Below, piece after piece: positions 1 to 6,104 of a stretch of 9,522 nucleotides of DNA. Under the pieces are notes generated by a model. It searched no databases and was not told the DNA's origin. It was given only the letters and a program-made list of their open reading frames with translations. A program made the translations under genes and the position numbers. The DNA is from an uncultured Clostridia bacterium (GTDB taxonomy: Bacteria > Bacillota > Clostridia > Oscillospirales > Ruminococcaceae). Positions within the stretch are counted from its first letter, which is position 1, and the number at the start of each line of letters is the position of its first letter. The DNA is taken from positions 1-9,522 of the forward strand of contig CAMEQX010000032.1 in assembly GCA_945933905.1 (NCBI GenBank). The letters are read 5' to 3'.

Positions 1-461
1 GCAACTTCTTCTGCGGTTCTGAGAGCCATCAAGCCCTGCATTGTAGCTCTTACAACGTTGCAGGGGTTGTTGGAACGCAGGGACTTTGTACGAATGTTCT
101 TGATGCCTGCCATTTCGATAACCGCACGAACAGGGCCGCCCGCGATAACGCCGGTACCTTCGGGAGCCGGACGCATCAGAACCGAGCCTGCGCCGAACTT
201 GCCTGTAATCTCGTGAGGAATGGTGCTTCCCTTGAGCGCAATCTTGTGAACATTTTTTTTCGCGTCGTCAATTCCATTGCGGAGTGCATCGGGAACTTCG
301 TTGGATTTGCCCATACCGAAACCAACCGTGCCGTTCTTATCGCCTACAACAACCAGAGCTGAGAACTTCATAATGCGTCCGCCCTTTACGGTCTTGGAAA
401 CGCGGTTGATGTAAACAACCTTCTCAGAGAGTTCGTTTTCTGTCTGTTCAATCTTAGCCAA
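1..461 (-). CDS. rpsE: 30S ribosomal protein uS5 (S5), 3' end cut by window edge
   Basis: Small-subunit protein that lines the mRNA entry region and contributes to decoding accuracy. The 153 visible codons read without interruption. They carry the usual N-terminal lead (AKIEQ...), the double-stranded RNA-binding segment ([20 protein letters not shown]) and the S5 core motifs [19 protein letters not shown] and [13 protein letters not shown]. About a dozen C-terminal residues are missing off the left edge. The family start (Met-Ala-Lys-Ile) falls on a TTG codon at 461-459, seven nt downstream of an AAGGAGGG ribosome binding site. An ATG five bases upstream (466-464) is in another frame and hits a stop after 26 codons. 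No in-frame ATG lies upstream, so TTG is the best start. It follows rplR by 16 nt, as in the spc operon of most Bacillota. Confidence 0.95.
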   Translation of the reverse strand, partial: MAKIEQTENELSEKVVYINRVSKTVKGGRIMKFSALVVVGDKNGTVGFGMGKSNEVPDALRNGIDDAKKNVHKIALKGSTIPHEITGKFGAGSVLMRPAPEGTGVIAGGPVRAVIEMAGIKNIRTKSLRSNNPCNVVRATMQGLMALRTAEEV

Positions 462-468
462 GTCATTT

Positions 469-476
469 CCCTCCTT
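469..476 (-). promoter_or_regulatory. Ribosome binding site that fixes the rpsE TTG start
   Basis: AAGGAGGG, complementary to the 16S anti-Shine-Dalgarno sequence. It ends 7 nt before TTG (461-459) but only 2 nt before the out-of-frame ATG (466-464). That spacing favours TTG as the rpsE initiator. Confidence 0.75.
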
Positions 477-477
477 A

Positions 478-837
478 TCAGAAATTGAGTCCGCCTTCGC
501 GAGCGCCCTCAGCGAGAGCTGCTACACGACCGTGATACACATATCCGCCTCTGTCGAAAACGACGTCGGTGATGCCCGCCTGCTTTGCCTTTTCTGCGAT
601 CATCTGACCAACCTTCTTGGCAGCGTCGCAGTTTCCGCCGTACATATCGAAGCCCTTCTCGGTGGAAGAAGCAGCGCAAAGCGTCTTGCCGTTTACGTCG
701 TCGATAATCTGCGCGTAGATGTGCATAGAAGAGCGGAAAACATTAAGTCTGGGGCACTCGGGAGTTCCCGATACCTTGCCGCGAACGCGCTTATGACGGC
801 GCATTCTGCTCTTGTTCTTATCGATTATTTTAACCAT
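478..837 (-). CDS. rplR: 50S ribosomal protein uL18 (L18)
   Basis: Binds 5S rRNA together with uL5 and helps dock it on the central protuberance of the large subunit. The 119-residue product has the usual family length. It shows the basic N-terminus ([18 protein letters not shown]), the [19 protein letters not shown] strand, and the closing motif [20 protein letters not shown], ending in the typical GGLNF. The start is ATG, seven nt after a weak GAAAGGA ribosome binding site. The spacer upstream, to rplF, is 110 nt and strongly structured, which is unusual in this compact cluster and could influence uL18 translation. rpsE follows closely. Confidence 0.97.
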   Translation of the reverse strand: MVKIIDKNKSRMRRHKRVRGKVSGTPECPRLNVFRSSMHIYAQIIDDVNGKTLCAASSTEKGFDMYGGNCDAAKKVGQMIAEKAKQAGITDVVFDRGGYVYHGRVAALAEGAREGGLNF

Positions 838-853
838 CTTATTATCCTTTCAT

Positions 854-898
854 AGCCTTTTCCCTGTACGCGCTTCGACGCGTATTGCGGGAAAAGCT
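854..898 (-). other. Stem-loop upstream of rplR
   Basis: In the transcribed strand the outer arms are AGCTTTTCCC (898-889) and GGGAAAAGGCT (864-854), pairing over 10 bp with one bulged G. The inner arms TACGCG (884-879) and CGCGTA (872-867) close a six-base loop, TCGAAG. The element ends just before the rplR ribosome binding site. No U-tract follows, so it is not an intrinsic terminator. A regulatory or RNA-processing role is inference. Confidence 0.6.
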
Positions 899-910
899 CT
901 TCAACAGAAC

Positions 911-950
911 TAATATTTCACGAAGCAATGCTCCGATATAATCAATATTA
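911..950 (-). other. Stem-loop overlapping the rplF stop codon
   Basis: Outer arms TAATATT (950-944, including the rplF TAA stop) and AATATTA (917-911) pair over 7 bp. Nested inside, CGGAGC and GCTTCG pair over 6 bp (one G-U) around an ATT loop. With the neighbouring stem-loop at 854-898 it fills most of the rplF-rplR spacer. Confidence 0.5.
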
Positions 951-1493
951 CTTCTTGCCCTTTCCTGCCTTACCTTCCTTGCGGCGGATATACTCGTCAA
1001 CGTACTTGATACCTTTACCCTTGTAAGGCTCGGGAGGACGCTTGCTTCTGATTTCGGAAGCGCGCTGGCCTACCTTCTGCTTGTCGATACCAACAACGAT
1101 AATCTTGTTGGGGGAAGGAACCTCGAGCTTGCAGTCGTCGGTGTCGGAAACGACAACCTTGTGCGAGAAACCGAGGTTGAGGATAACATCCTTGCCCTGC
1201 TTTTCGCATCTGAAGCCTACGCCGTTGATTTCGAGCTCCTTCTTGTAGCCCTCGGTAACGCCCACAATCATATTGTGAATAAGCGTTCTTGTAAGACCGT
1301 GAAGCGAGCGGGAAACATTCTCGTCGTTGGGACGCTCAACCGTGATAACAGCGCCGTCCTGCGTAATCTTCATTGTGTGATTGAATTCCTTGGTGATGGT
1401 GCCCTTAGGGCCTTTTACGGTTACAACGGAGCCGTCGATTTTAACGTCAACGCCCGCAGGAACAGTAATAGGCATTCTACCGATTCTTGACAT
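948..1493 (-). CDS. rplF: 50S ribosomal protein uL6 (L6)
   Basis: Large-subunit protein near the factor-binding (sarcin-ricin) region, needed for late 50S assembly. The 181 residues match the usual bacterial length. The start MSRIGRMPITVPAGV and the first-domain motif VTVKGPKG are typical. The second domain carries the conserved LNLGFSHKV strand, GIDKQKVGQRASEIR, and the signature RPPEPYKGKGIKY, followed by the basic tail RRKEGKAGKGKK. The ribosome binding site (GGAGG, seven nt from ATG) overlaps the rpsH stop codon, so translation of the two genes is probably coupled. No lesion is seen. Confidence 0.98.
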   Translation of the reverse strand: MSRIGRMPITVPAGVDVKIDGSVVTVKGPKGTITKEFNHTMKITQDGAVITVERPNDENVSRSLHGLTRTLIHNMIVGVTEGYKKELEINGVGFRCEKQGKDVILNLGFSHKVVVSDTDDCKLEVPSPNKIIVVGIDKQKVGQRASEIRSKRPPEPYKGKGIKYVDEYIRRKEGKAGKGKK

Positions 1494-1505
1494 TACTATT
1501 CCTCC

Positions 1506-1904
1506 TTACCATACAAATGCCAGCACTTCGCCGCCGACATTCATTTCGCGAGCCTTCTTGTCCGTCATAATACCCTTGGAAGTGGAAACGATAGCGATAC
1601 CGAGACCCTTCATAACCTTGGGCATATCCTTGCAGTTGGAGTAGATTCTCAAACCGGGCTTGGAAACTCTTCTAAGACCGGTGATAACCTGCGCCTTGCT
1701 GTCGGTGTACTTAAGTGTGATTTTGATAACGCCCTGCTTGTTGTCGTCAACAACCTTGAAGGACTTGATGTAGCCCTCGTCGAGCAAAATCTGAGCGATT
1801 TGCTTTTTAAGGTTGGAAGCGGGAACGTCAACAGTTGCGTGCTTTGCGGAATTGGCGTTGCGAATTCTCGTAAGCATATCCGCGATAGTATCTGTAATCT
1901 GCAT
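1506..1904 (-). CDS. rpsH: 30S ribosomal protein uS8 (S8)
   Basis: Primary 16S rRNA binder of the central domain. In gammaproteobacteria it is also the translational repressor of the spc operon, acting at the rplE start. The 132-residue protein begins [17 protein letters not shown]. It has the family C-terminus with the RNA-contacting [14 protein letters not shown] segment and [11 protein letters not shown]. The ATG follows an AGGAGGT site by six nt. The spacer upstream is long (154 nt back to the ancestral rpsN stop) and contains inverted repeats. Whether this S8 regulates its own operon here cannot be judged from the sequence. Confidence 0.98.
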   Translation of the reverse strand: MQITDTIADMLTRIRNANSAKHATVDVPASNLKKQIAQILLDEGYIKSFKVVDDNKQGVIKITLKYTDSKAQVITGLRRVSKPGLRIYSNCKDMPKVMKGLGIAIVSTSKGIMTDKKAREMNVGGEVLAFVW

Positions 1905-1931
1905 TCATTTACCTCCTAACGCTGAGCCGTT

Positions 1932-1961
1932 ACGAATTCCATCGGCGAAAAGCCCGTTCGT
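1932..1961 (-). other. Weak inverted repeat in the rpsN-rpsH spacer
   Basis: ACGAA (1961-1957) and TTCGT (1936-1932) are complementary, with a possible short CGG/CCG helix between them. It lies just upstream of the rpsH ribosome binding site. Five base pairs can arise by chance, so this is low-grade evidence. Confidence 0.25.
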
Positions 1962-2005
1962 CGTACTCGCATATTTCGCGCAATCAAGCGCCTTGTCGAT
2001 ACAGA

Positions 2006-2032
2006 GCCGGACATCAGAAAAACCCGTCCGGC
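2006..2032 (-). other. Stem-loop in the rpsN-rpsH spacer
   Basis: GCCGGAC (2032-2026) and GTCCGGC (2012-2006) form a perfect, GC-rich 7-bp stem with a 13-base loop. No U-tract follows in the direction of transcription, so it is not a terminator. It lies about 100 nt upstream of rpsH, within sequence that follows the ancestral rpsN stop at 2059-2061. Confidence 0.5.
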
Positions 2033-2228
2033 GAGGGATTTTTGCAGAAGCGATTTGCTTACCAGCTTGACTTCTTAACGCCGAGATTCTGCAAATGCCG
2101 AATTTGCGCATATACGCGTGAGGTCTGCCGCAGATCTTGCATCTGTTGTAAGCGCGAGTAGAATACTTCGGCTCTCTGAGCTGCTTCTGCTTGAGTGACA
2201 TCTTAGCCATAGCTTTCCTCCGTTTAAA

Positions 2229-2768
2229 TTACTTCTCGAAAGGAGCGCCCATAAGGGTGAGCAACTCTCTGGCTTCTTCGTCGGTTTTAGCGGTTGTGAT
2301 GAAGTTGATATCCATACCGCGAACGGCGTCGATTTTATCGTATTCGATTTCGGGGAAGATAAGCTGTTCCTTAAGACCGAAAGAGTAGTTTCCTCTTCCG
2401 TCGAAGGAGTTGGGGTTGATACCTCTGAAATCGCGTACACGGGGCAGCGCTACGTTGAAGAGTCTGTCGAGGAACTCGTACATAACTTCGCCGCGGAGCG
2501 TTACCTTAACGCCGATAACCTGACCTTCTCTGAGCTTGAAGTTCGCGACAGACTTCTTGGACTTGCAGGCAACGGGCTTCTGACCTGTGATAGCAGCAAG
2601 CTCAGCCATAACGTTGTCGATAATCTTCGCGTTCTCCTTTGCCTCGCCGCAGCCTACGTTTACAACAATCTTGTCGAGCTTCGGAATCTGCATAACAGAC
2701 TTATAACCGAACTTCTTGAAAAGAGCGGGGGCTACGGTTTCCTTGTAGAATTCTTTCATTCTTGCCAT
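2229..2768 (-). CDS. rplE: 50S ribosomal protein uL5 (L5)
   Basis: Binds 5S rRNA and the P-site tRNA side of the central protuberance, and contacts the small-subunit head. The full-length 179 residues include [16 protein letters not shown], the first strand motif [37 protein letters not shown], the conserved block [18 protein letters not shown] followed by [14 protein letters not shown], and the end [21 protein letters not shown]. The ATG follows GGAGG by eight nt. It is preceded by an 84-nt structured spacer after rplX and followed 18 nt later by rpsN. No anomaly is seen in the protein. Confidence 0.98.
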   Translation of the reverse strand: MARMKEFYKETVAPALFKKFGYKSVMQIPKLDKIVVNVGCGEAKENAKIIDNVMAELAAITGQKPVACKSKKSVANFKLREGQVIGVKVTLRGEVMYEFLDRLFNVALPRVRDFRGINPNSFDGRGNYSFGLKEQLIFPEIEYDKIDAVRGMDINFITTAKTDEEARELLTLMGAPFEK

Positions 2769-2788
2769 CGTTTTTTCCTCCGTTTAGC

Positions 2789-2845
2789 CGGGTTTCAGCA
2801 GGTGAAACTTGTTTTCACGCTACTACTTATACCCGACCTCTGCTG
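2789..2845 (-). other. Structured rplX-rplE spacer with a possible pseudoknot
   Basis: Three complementary pairs are visible in the transcribed strand: GTGAAA (2818-2813) with TTTCAC (2807-2802); CAGCAG (2845-2840) with CTGCTG (2801-2796); and CGGGT (2835-2831) with ACCCG (2793-2789). The last two cross each other, so they form either a pseudoknot or alternative folds just upstream of the rplE ribosome binding site (2781-2777). Confidence 0.45.
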
Positions 2846-2852
2846 TGGGCAA

Positions 2853-3194
2853 TCAATACTTCAGCTCTGCGCCGCAGTGCTTGCAGACTCTGATTTTCTT
2901 GCCGTCTTCAATCTTGTGACCCACTCTGGTGGGCTTGTCGCACTTAGGGCAAACAGGCATAACCTTGCAAGCATAAATCGGGCTCTCCGCCTGAACTCTG
3001 CCGCCGAGCTGACCCTGCTGTCTGGGCTTAACGTGCTTGGTAACCATATTGATACCCTCAACGATTACCTTGCCCTCTTTGGGAGAAACGGTGAGAACCT
3101 TACCGGTCTTTCTCTTGCCGTTCTCGCCGTTTGCGAACCTATCCTTCTTCTCGCCCGTCATAAGAGCGACCGTGTCGCCGACTTTAATATTCAT
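2853..3194 (-). CDS. rplX: 50S ribosomal protein uL24 (L24), zinc-ribbon form
   Basis: Assembly-initiating protein that binds 23S rRNA near the exit tunnel. The 113 residues begin with the KOW motif region (MNIKVGDTVALMTG). The loop between the KOW strands (residues 15-30) is about ten residues longer than the common GKDKGK-GKV form; after it GKVLTVSPKEGKVIVEGIN is standard. The C-terminal half has a zinc ribbon with C82-x2-C85 and C104-x2-C107, the four-cysteine variant found in many Bacillota. The ribosome binding site (GGAGGTG) lies in the 15-nt gap after rplN. The longer loop is probably a lineage feature rather than damage, since the frame is intact. Confidence 0.97.
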   Translation of the reverse strand: MNIKVGDTVALMTGEKKDRFANGENGKRKTGKVLTVSPKEGKVIVEGINMVTKHVKPRQQGQLGGRVQAESPIYACKVMPVCPKCDKPTRVGHKIEDGKKIRVCKHCGAELKY

Positions 3195-3209
3195 ATCGCG
3201 GCACCTCCA

Positions 3210-3578
3210 TTACAGAACTTCGGGAGCAAGGGACAGGATTTTCATATAATCCTTATCTCTCAACTCTCTTGCAACCGGCCCAAAAATACGAGTACCCTTC
3301 GGATTTTTGTCCTCCTTGATGATAACAGCCGCGTTCTCGTCAAAGCGGATATAAGTGCCGTCGTCGCGTCTCAAACCCTTTGCGGAACGAACAACAACTG
3401 CTTTAACAACGTCGCCCTTTTTAACAACGCCGCCGGGTGTAGCTTTTTTAACGGAAGCTACGATAACGTCGCCGATATTTGCGTATCTTCTTCTTGTTCC
3501 GCCAAGAACTCTGATACACATAAGCTCTTTAGCGCCGGTGTTGTCGGCAACCTTGAGCAATGTCTGCATTTGTATCAT
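3210..3578 (-). CDS. rplN: 50S ribosomal protein uL14 (L14)
   Basis: Large-subunit interface protein that contributes to an intersubunit bridge and is the docking site for the silencing factor RsfS. All 122 residues of the usual length are present: [26 protein letters not shown], the [20 protein letters not shown] segment, [18 protein letters not shown], and the ending [13 protein letters not shown] with [10 protein letters not shown]. The ATG follows AAGGAG by eight nt. The 58-nt spacer from rpsQ contains a short stem-loop immediately upstream of that ribosome binding site. Confidence 0.98.
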   Translation of the reverse strand: MIQMQTLLKVADNTGAKELMCIRVLGGTRRRYANIGDVIVASVKKATPGGVVKKGDVVKAVVVRSAKGLRRDDGTYIRFDENAAVIIKEDKNPKGTRIFGPVARELRDKDYMKILSLAPEVL

Positions 3579-3596
3579 GGCTTAAACTCCTTCCCT

Positions 3597-3622
3597 GTCG
3601 AAATCGCCCTTGCAACTTCGAC
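3597..3622 (-). other. Stem-loop upstream of the rplN ribosome binding site
   Basis: GTCGAA (3622-3617) and TTCGAC (3602-3597) form a 6-bp stem around a 14-base loop. It lies four bases upstream of the AAGGAG site of rplN. The stem is short, so chance is a real alternative. Confidence 0.35.
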
Positions 3623-3636
3623 GAAAAATTCAGAAA

Positions 3637-3891
3637 TTACTTAGCGCGCTCGATGATGTTTACAAGGCGCCATCTCTTATCCTTGGAGAGCGGTCTTGTT
3701 TCCATAATCTCAACTCTGTCGCCTATCTTACAGGTGTTTTCCTCATCGTGAGCCTTGAGCTTGATGGTGCGCTTTACGATTTTCTTGTAAAGAGGATGAC
3801 GAACGTTGTCCTCGATAGCGACTACGATTGTCTTATCCATCTTATCGCTTACGACTTTACCTACTCTGGTCTTTCTAAGATTTCTTTCCAT
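3637..3891 (-). CDS. rpsQ: 30S ribosomal protein uS17 (S17)
   Basis: Primary 16S rRNA binder of the OB-fold class, placed in the 5' domain of the small subunit. The 84 residues match the family in length and motifs: [69 protein letters not shown]. Its Shine-Dalgarno core GGAGG (3909-3905) is 13 nt from the ATG, longer than the 6-8 nt of its neighbours. No closer in-frame start exists, and the family N-terminus agrees with this ATG. Initiation could be weaker here. It follows rpmC by 22 nt. Confidence 0.97.
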   Translation of the reverse strand: MERNLRKTRVGKVVSDKMDKTIVVAIEDNVRHPLYKKIVKRTIKLKAHDEENTCKIGDRVEIMETRPLSKDKRWRLVNIIERAK

Positions 3892-3913
3892 TTTTAGTTC
3901 TTATCCTCCTTCC

Positions 3914-4114
3914 TTAATTCTCCGCTGTGAGTTCACGCTCGCGCTGAATGGTCTTGATACGAGCGATATCCTTCTTGACTGCCTTAATTCTTGTGGGGTT
4001 GTCAAGCTGGTTTACAGCGAGCTGGAAGCGCAGGTTGAAAAGCTCCTGTTTGAGCTCGGCGAGCTTTGTTTCAAGCTCTTTTTCCGAAAGATATTTAATT
4101 TCCGAAGCCTTCAT
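3914..4114 (-). CDS. rpmC: 50S ribosomal protein uL29 (L29)
   Basis: Small helical protein at the polypeptide exit tunnel, close to the binding sites of trigger factor and the signal recognition particle. The 66 residues carry [18 protein letters not shown], the central [24 protein letters not shown] signature, and a second helix ending in [10 protein letters not shown]. The ATG overlaps the rplP stop by one base (TAATG), with a GGAGGTG site inside the rplP coding end, so translation is very likely coupled to rplP. Confidence 0.97.
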   Translation of the reverse strand: MKASEIKYLSEKELETKLAELKQELFNLRFQLAVNQLDNPTRIKAVKKDIARIKTIQRERELTAEN

Positions 4115-4536
4115 TAAAGCTCACCTCCGTCTTCCTTTTTAACAAATTTGCACTTGATGGGAAGCTTGTGCATCGCAAGACGCATAGCCTCTCTTGCGGT
4201 TTCCTCGGGAACACCCGCGATTTCAAACATAACTCTGCCGGGCTTTACAACGGAAACCCAGTATTCAGGGGAACCTTTTCCCGAACCCATACGAGTTCCG
4301 AGCGGCTTAGTTGTTACGGGCTTGTCGGGGAAAATCTTAATCCAAACCTGACCGCCACGCTTGATATAACGCGTCATAGCGACACGGGCTGCCTCAATCT
4401 GGTTTGACTTAATCCAAGCAGCCTCGAGTGCCTGAAGACCATACTCGCCGTTTGTAACCTTGTTGCCTCTTGTAGCAACGCCCTTGCGGCGGCCTCTCTG
4501 CACTCTTCTGTATTTTACTCTCTTAGGAAGCAGCAT
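4114..4536 (-). CDS. rplP: 50S ribosomal protein uL16 (L16)
   Basis: Organises the A-site and elongation-factor region of the large subunit near the peptidyl transferase centre. The 140 residues include [19 protein letters not shown], the conserved [10 protein letters not shown] and [19 protein letters not shown] blocks, [19 protein letters not shown], and [18 protein letters not shown]82 in GTRMG corresponds to the arginine that is hydroxylated in Escherichia coli; whether this happens here is unknown. Start and stop overlap the neighbours by one base at both ends (TGATG with rpsC, TAATG with rpmC), which makes a three-gene coupled block. Confidence 0.98.
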   Translation of the reverse strand: MLLPKRVKYRRVQRGRRKGVATRGNKVTNGEYGLQALEAAWIKSNQIEAARVAMTRYIKRGGQVWIKIFPDKPVTTKPLGTRMGSGKGSPEYWVSVVKPGRVMFEIAGVPEETAREAMRLAMHKLPIKCKFVKKEDGGEL

Positions 4537-5366
4537 CAGTCGTTACCTCCTTCTTTTTTTGCTTCTGTTCTGGGCTTACGGGGAGGACGACGGTCGCCGT
4601 TTCTGCCCGCGCCGTTTGCTCTGTCGTTACGGCGTCTGTCACCGCGCTCGTTTCTCTCGGTGCGAGCGGGCTTGTTCGCGGGGATTTCACCCTTGAGAAC
4701 TTCGCCGTTGTAAATCCAAACCTTAACGCCGATTACACCATAAGTGGTGTTTGCTCTTGCAACGCCGTATTCGATGTCAGCGCGAAGAGTCTGAAGCGGA
4801 ATAGTACCCTCGTGGTAGCTCTCCGAGCGAGCGATTTCCGCGCCGCCCAAGCGTCCGCTTACCATAGTCTTGATGCCCTTTGCGCCGCTCTTCATAGTTC
4901 TGCCGATAGCCTGCTTCATAGCGCGTCTGAAGGAAACACGTCCCTCGAGCTGCTGAGCGATGCTGTCTGCAACGAGCTGTGCGTTGAGGTCGGGAGCCTT
5001 GATTTCAACGATGTCGATAGAAACCGTCTTACCGATAAGCTTCTCAACCTCGCCGCGAATTTTCTCAATCTCCGCGCCCTTCGGGCCTATAAGCATTCCC
5101 ACCTTGTCGGCGTGAATGTAGATTTTGATTTTGTCAGCGCCTGTGCGCTCAATCTGAATGTCTGCAATGCCAACTGCTCTCGAAAGCAGCTGGCTGGTCT
5201 TTTCGCCGGATACCTTGGTGAACATTCTCTTGTTCATCAGGTAATCACGGATTTTGTAATCCTCGACAAGTGTATCACCGAAGGTTGCTTTGCCCGCGAA
5301 CCAGCGAGAATCCCAATCCTTGATTACACCCACGCGAAGACCGTGCGGATTAACCTTCTGTCCCAT
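4536..5366 (-). CDS. rpsC: 30S ribosomal protein uS3 (S3) with a long basic C-terminal tail
   Basis: Small-subunit head protein at the mRNA entry tunnel, part of the ribosomal helicase. Residues 1-229 are a normal uS3: [20 protein letters not shown], a type II KH domain with its GxxG loop as GPKG (94-97), and a C-terminal domain with [33 protein letters not shown] and [15 protein letters not shown]. The protein is 276 residues long; the last 47 or so (from about 230) form a low-complexity tail rich in Arg, Asn, Gly and Pro, probably disordered and RNA-binding. Such tails vary between clostridial lineages. The ATG follows a GGAGGAG site; the gap to rplV is 14 nt, and the stop overlaps the rplP start. 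Confidence 0.97.
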   Translation of the reverse strand: MGQKVNPHGLRVGVIKDWDSRWFAGKATFGDTLVEDYKIRDYLMNKRMFTKVSGEKTSQLLSRAVGIADIQIERTGADKIKIYIHADKVGMLIGPKGAEIEKIRGEVEKLIGKTVSIDIVEIKAPDLNAQLVADSIAQQLEGRVSFRRAMKQAIGRTMKSGAKGIKTMVSGRLGGAEIARSESYHEGTIPLQTLRADIEYGVARANTTYGVIGVKVWIYNGEVLKGEIPANKPARTERNERGDRRRNDRANGAGRNGDRRPPRKPRTEAKKEGGND

Positions 5367-5380
5367 TGTAATTCTCCTCC

Positions 5381-5716
5381 TTATTCAGCTTCTTTAACAA
5401 CCAGCGTGATGTTGGACGTTCTCTTCAAAATTCTGTGAGCTCTGCCGTGGTCCTTGGCTCTGATACGCTTGAGCGTAATGCCTGCGCCAACGTATGCCTG
5501 AGAAACATAAAGTCTTGAAGTGTCCATATTGTGATTGTTTTCTGCGTTTGCAACAGCGGACTTAAGCAGCTTTGCAAGCGGCTCGCAAGCGGACTTAGGC
5601 GTATTCTTCAGAATAGCCATAGCTGTTTCTACGGGCTTGTTGCGAATTAAATCGAGCACGATTCCAACCTTGCGCGGAGAGATACGTACCTGTCTGAGTT
5701 CTGCTCTGGCTTCCAT
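5381..5716 (-). CDS. rplV: 50S ribosomal protein uL22 (L22)
   Basis: Lines the nascent peptide exit tunnel with an extended beta-hairpin. The 111 residues show [30 protein letters not shown], the [31 protein letters not shown] segment, and the tunnel hairpin near residues 80-95 ([15 protein letters not shown]) followed by [10 protein letters not shown]. Changes in that hairpin can give macrolide resistance in other bacteria; none can be inferred here without close relatives. A GGAGGGGAG site precedes the ATG in the 12-nt gap after rpsS. Confidence 0.97.
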   Translation of the reverse strand: MEARAELRQVRISPRKVGIVLDLIRNKPVETAMAILKNTPKSACEPLAKLLKSAVANAENNHNMDTSRLYVSQAYVGAGITLKRIRAKDHGRAHRILKRTSNITLVVKEAE

Positions 5717-5728
5717 ATTCTCCCCTCC

Positions 5729-6007
5729 TTACTTCTTAGCTGTGGTTTTGCTGCCTGCGTGACCTTTGAAGGTTCTCGTGGGAGCAAACTCGCCAAGCTT
5801 GTGACCTACCATATCCTCGGTAACATATACCGGAACGTGCTTTCTGCCGTCGTGAACAGCAAAGGTGTGACCTACGAAATCGGGGAAAATTGTCGAGGAG
5901 CGGCTCCAGGTCTTGAGAACCTTCTTCTCGCCCTTTTCGTTCATATCGAGAACTCTCTTCATGAGAGCTTCTTGAACGTAAGGCCCCTTCTTAATGCTTC
6001 TTCCCAT
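5729..6007 (-). CDS. rpsS: 30S ribosomal protein uS19 (S19)
   Basis: Head protein of the small subunit that contacts A-site tRNA and forms bridges to uL5. The 92 residues are complete and typical: [19 protein letters not shown], the [30 protein letters not shown] core and the end [17 protein letters not shown]. It has a weaker ribosome binding site (AAAGGAA) than its neighbours and is preceded by a 97-nt spacer filled by a long stem-loop, so its translation or the stability of the message could be controlled there. Confidence 0.98.
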   Translation of the reverse strand: MGRSIKKGPYVQEALMKRVLDMNEKGEKKVLKTWSRSSTIFPDFVGHTFAVHDGRKHVPVYVTEDMVGHKLGEFAPTRTFKGHAGSKTTAKK

Positions 6008-6038
6008 TGTTAAAATTTCCTTTCAAGTTGAGCTGCAA

Positions 6039-6086
6039 GTTAATGAACGGCGACTTTTGCGTTTCCGCCGCGCCGTTCTTATTAAC
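6039..6086 (-). other. Long stem-loop with GAAA tetraloop in the rplB-rpsS spacer
   Basis: In the transcribed strand GTTAAT (6086-6081) pairs with ATTAAC (6044-6039), and GAACGGCG (6078-6071) pairs with CGCCGTTC (6052-6045), with a two-base bulge between the stems. Inside, GCG-GAAA-CGC (6068-6059) caps the helix with a GNRA tetraloop. That gives 14 perfect outer base pairs plus the cap, with no U-tract after it. The extent of pairing and the GNRA cap are unlikely by chance. Function is unknown: processing site, protein-binding site or translational control of rpsS are all possible. Confidence 0.75.
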
Positions 6087-6104
6087 AGCAACCGTCGGGT
6101 TTAA

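Larger units (their letters stand above)
1905..2210 (-). pseudogene. rpsN: 30S ribosomal protein uS14, zinc type (S14), frame disrupted by a 34-nt deletion
   Basis: uS14 sits in the 30S head and is essential for subunit assembly. Residues 1-42 match the 61-residue zinc-type family ([11 protein letters not shown]..., [18 protein letters not shown]), with zinc cysteines C24, C27 and C40. Instead of the fourth cysteine and the conserved CFRELAYKGQIP block, the sequence jumps at about 2083/2084. The normal ending GVKKSSW-stop is still present (2082-2059) but in another frame. Two nt replace the expected 36, a net loss of 34. The open frame therefore runs on for 59 codons of non-homologous sequence to a TGA at 1907-1905, abutting the rpsH ATG. 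With the block restored the gene would be exactly 61 codons. The GGAGG site (2221-2217) and the place after rplE are normal. The product as written should not bind zinc or fold properly. Assembly error, a strain mutation rescued by a second rpsN, or a true variant remain possible. Confidence 0.85.

Noticed and set aside
251..260. A8 run within rpsE as a possible frameshift or slippage site
   Set aside because: The frame reads through it correctly (Ala-Lys-Lys-Asn-Val), and family motifs continue on both sides.
2059..2210. Programmed ribosomal frameshift rescuing rpsN
   Set aside because: A shift at the junction would regain GVKKSSW but still lack the zinc cysteine and eleven conserved residues. 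No slippery run is present at the junction.
2075..2440. 121-codon alternate-frame open frame across rpsN and rplE
   Set aside because: Overlaps the real rplE in another frame. It reaches the rpsN lesion but does not restore the uS14 sequence, so it does not represent a frameshift product.
2802..3644. 280-codon open frame on the plus strand
   Set aside because: It lies antisense to rplX, rplN and the spacers around them. The genes on the minus strand are unmistakable, and long antisense frames are common opposite genes with strong codon bias.
4812..5438. 208-codon open frame on the plus strand
   Set aside because: Antisense to rpsC and rplV; the same explanation applies.
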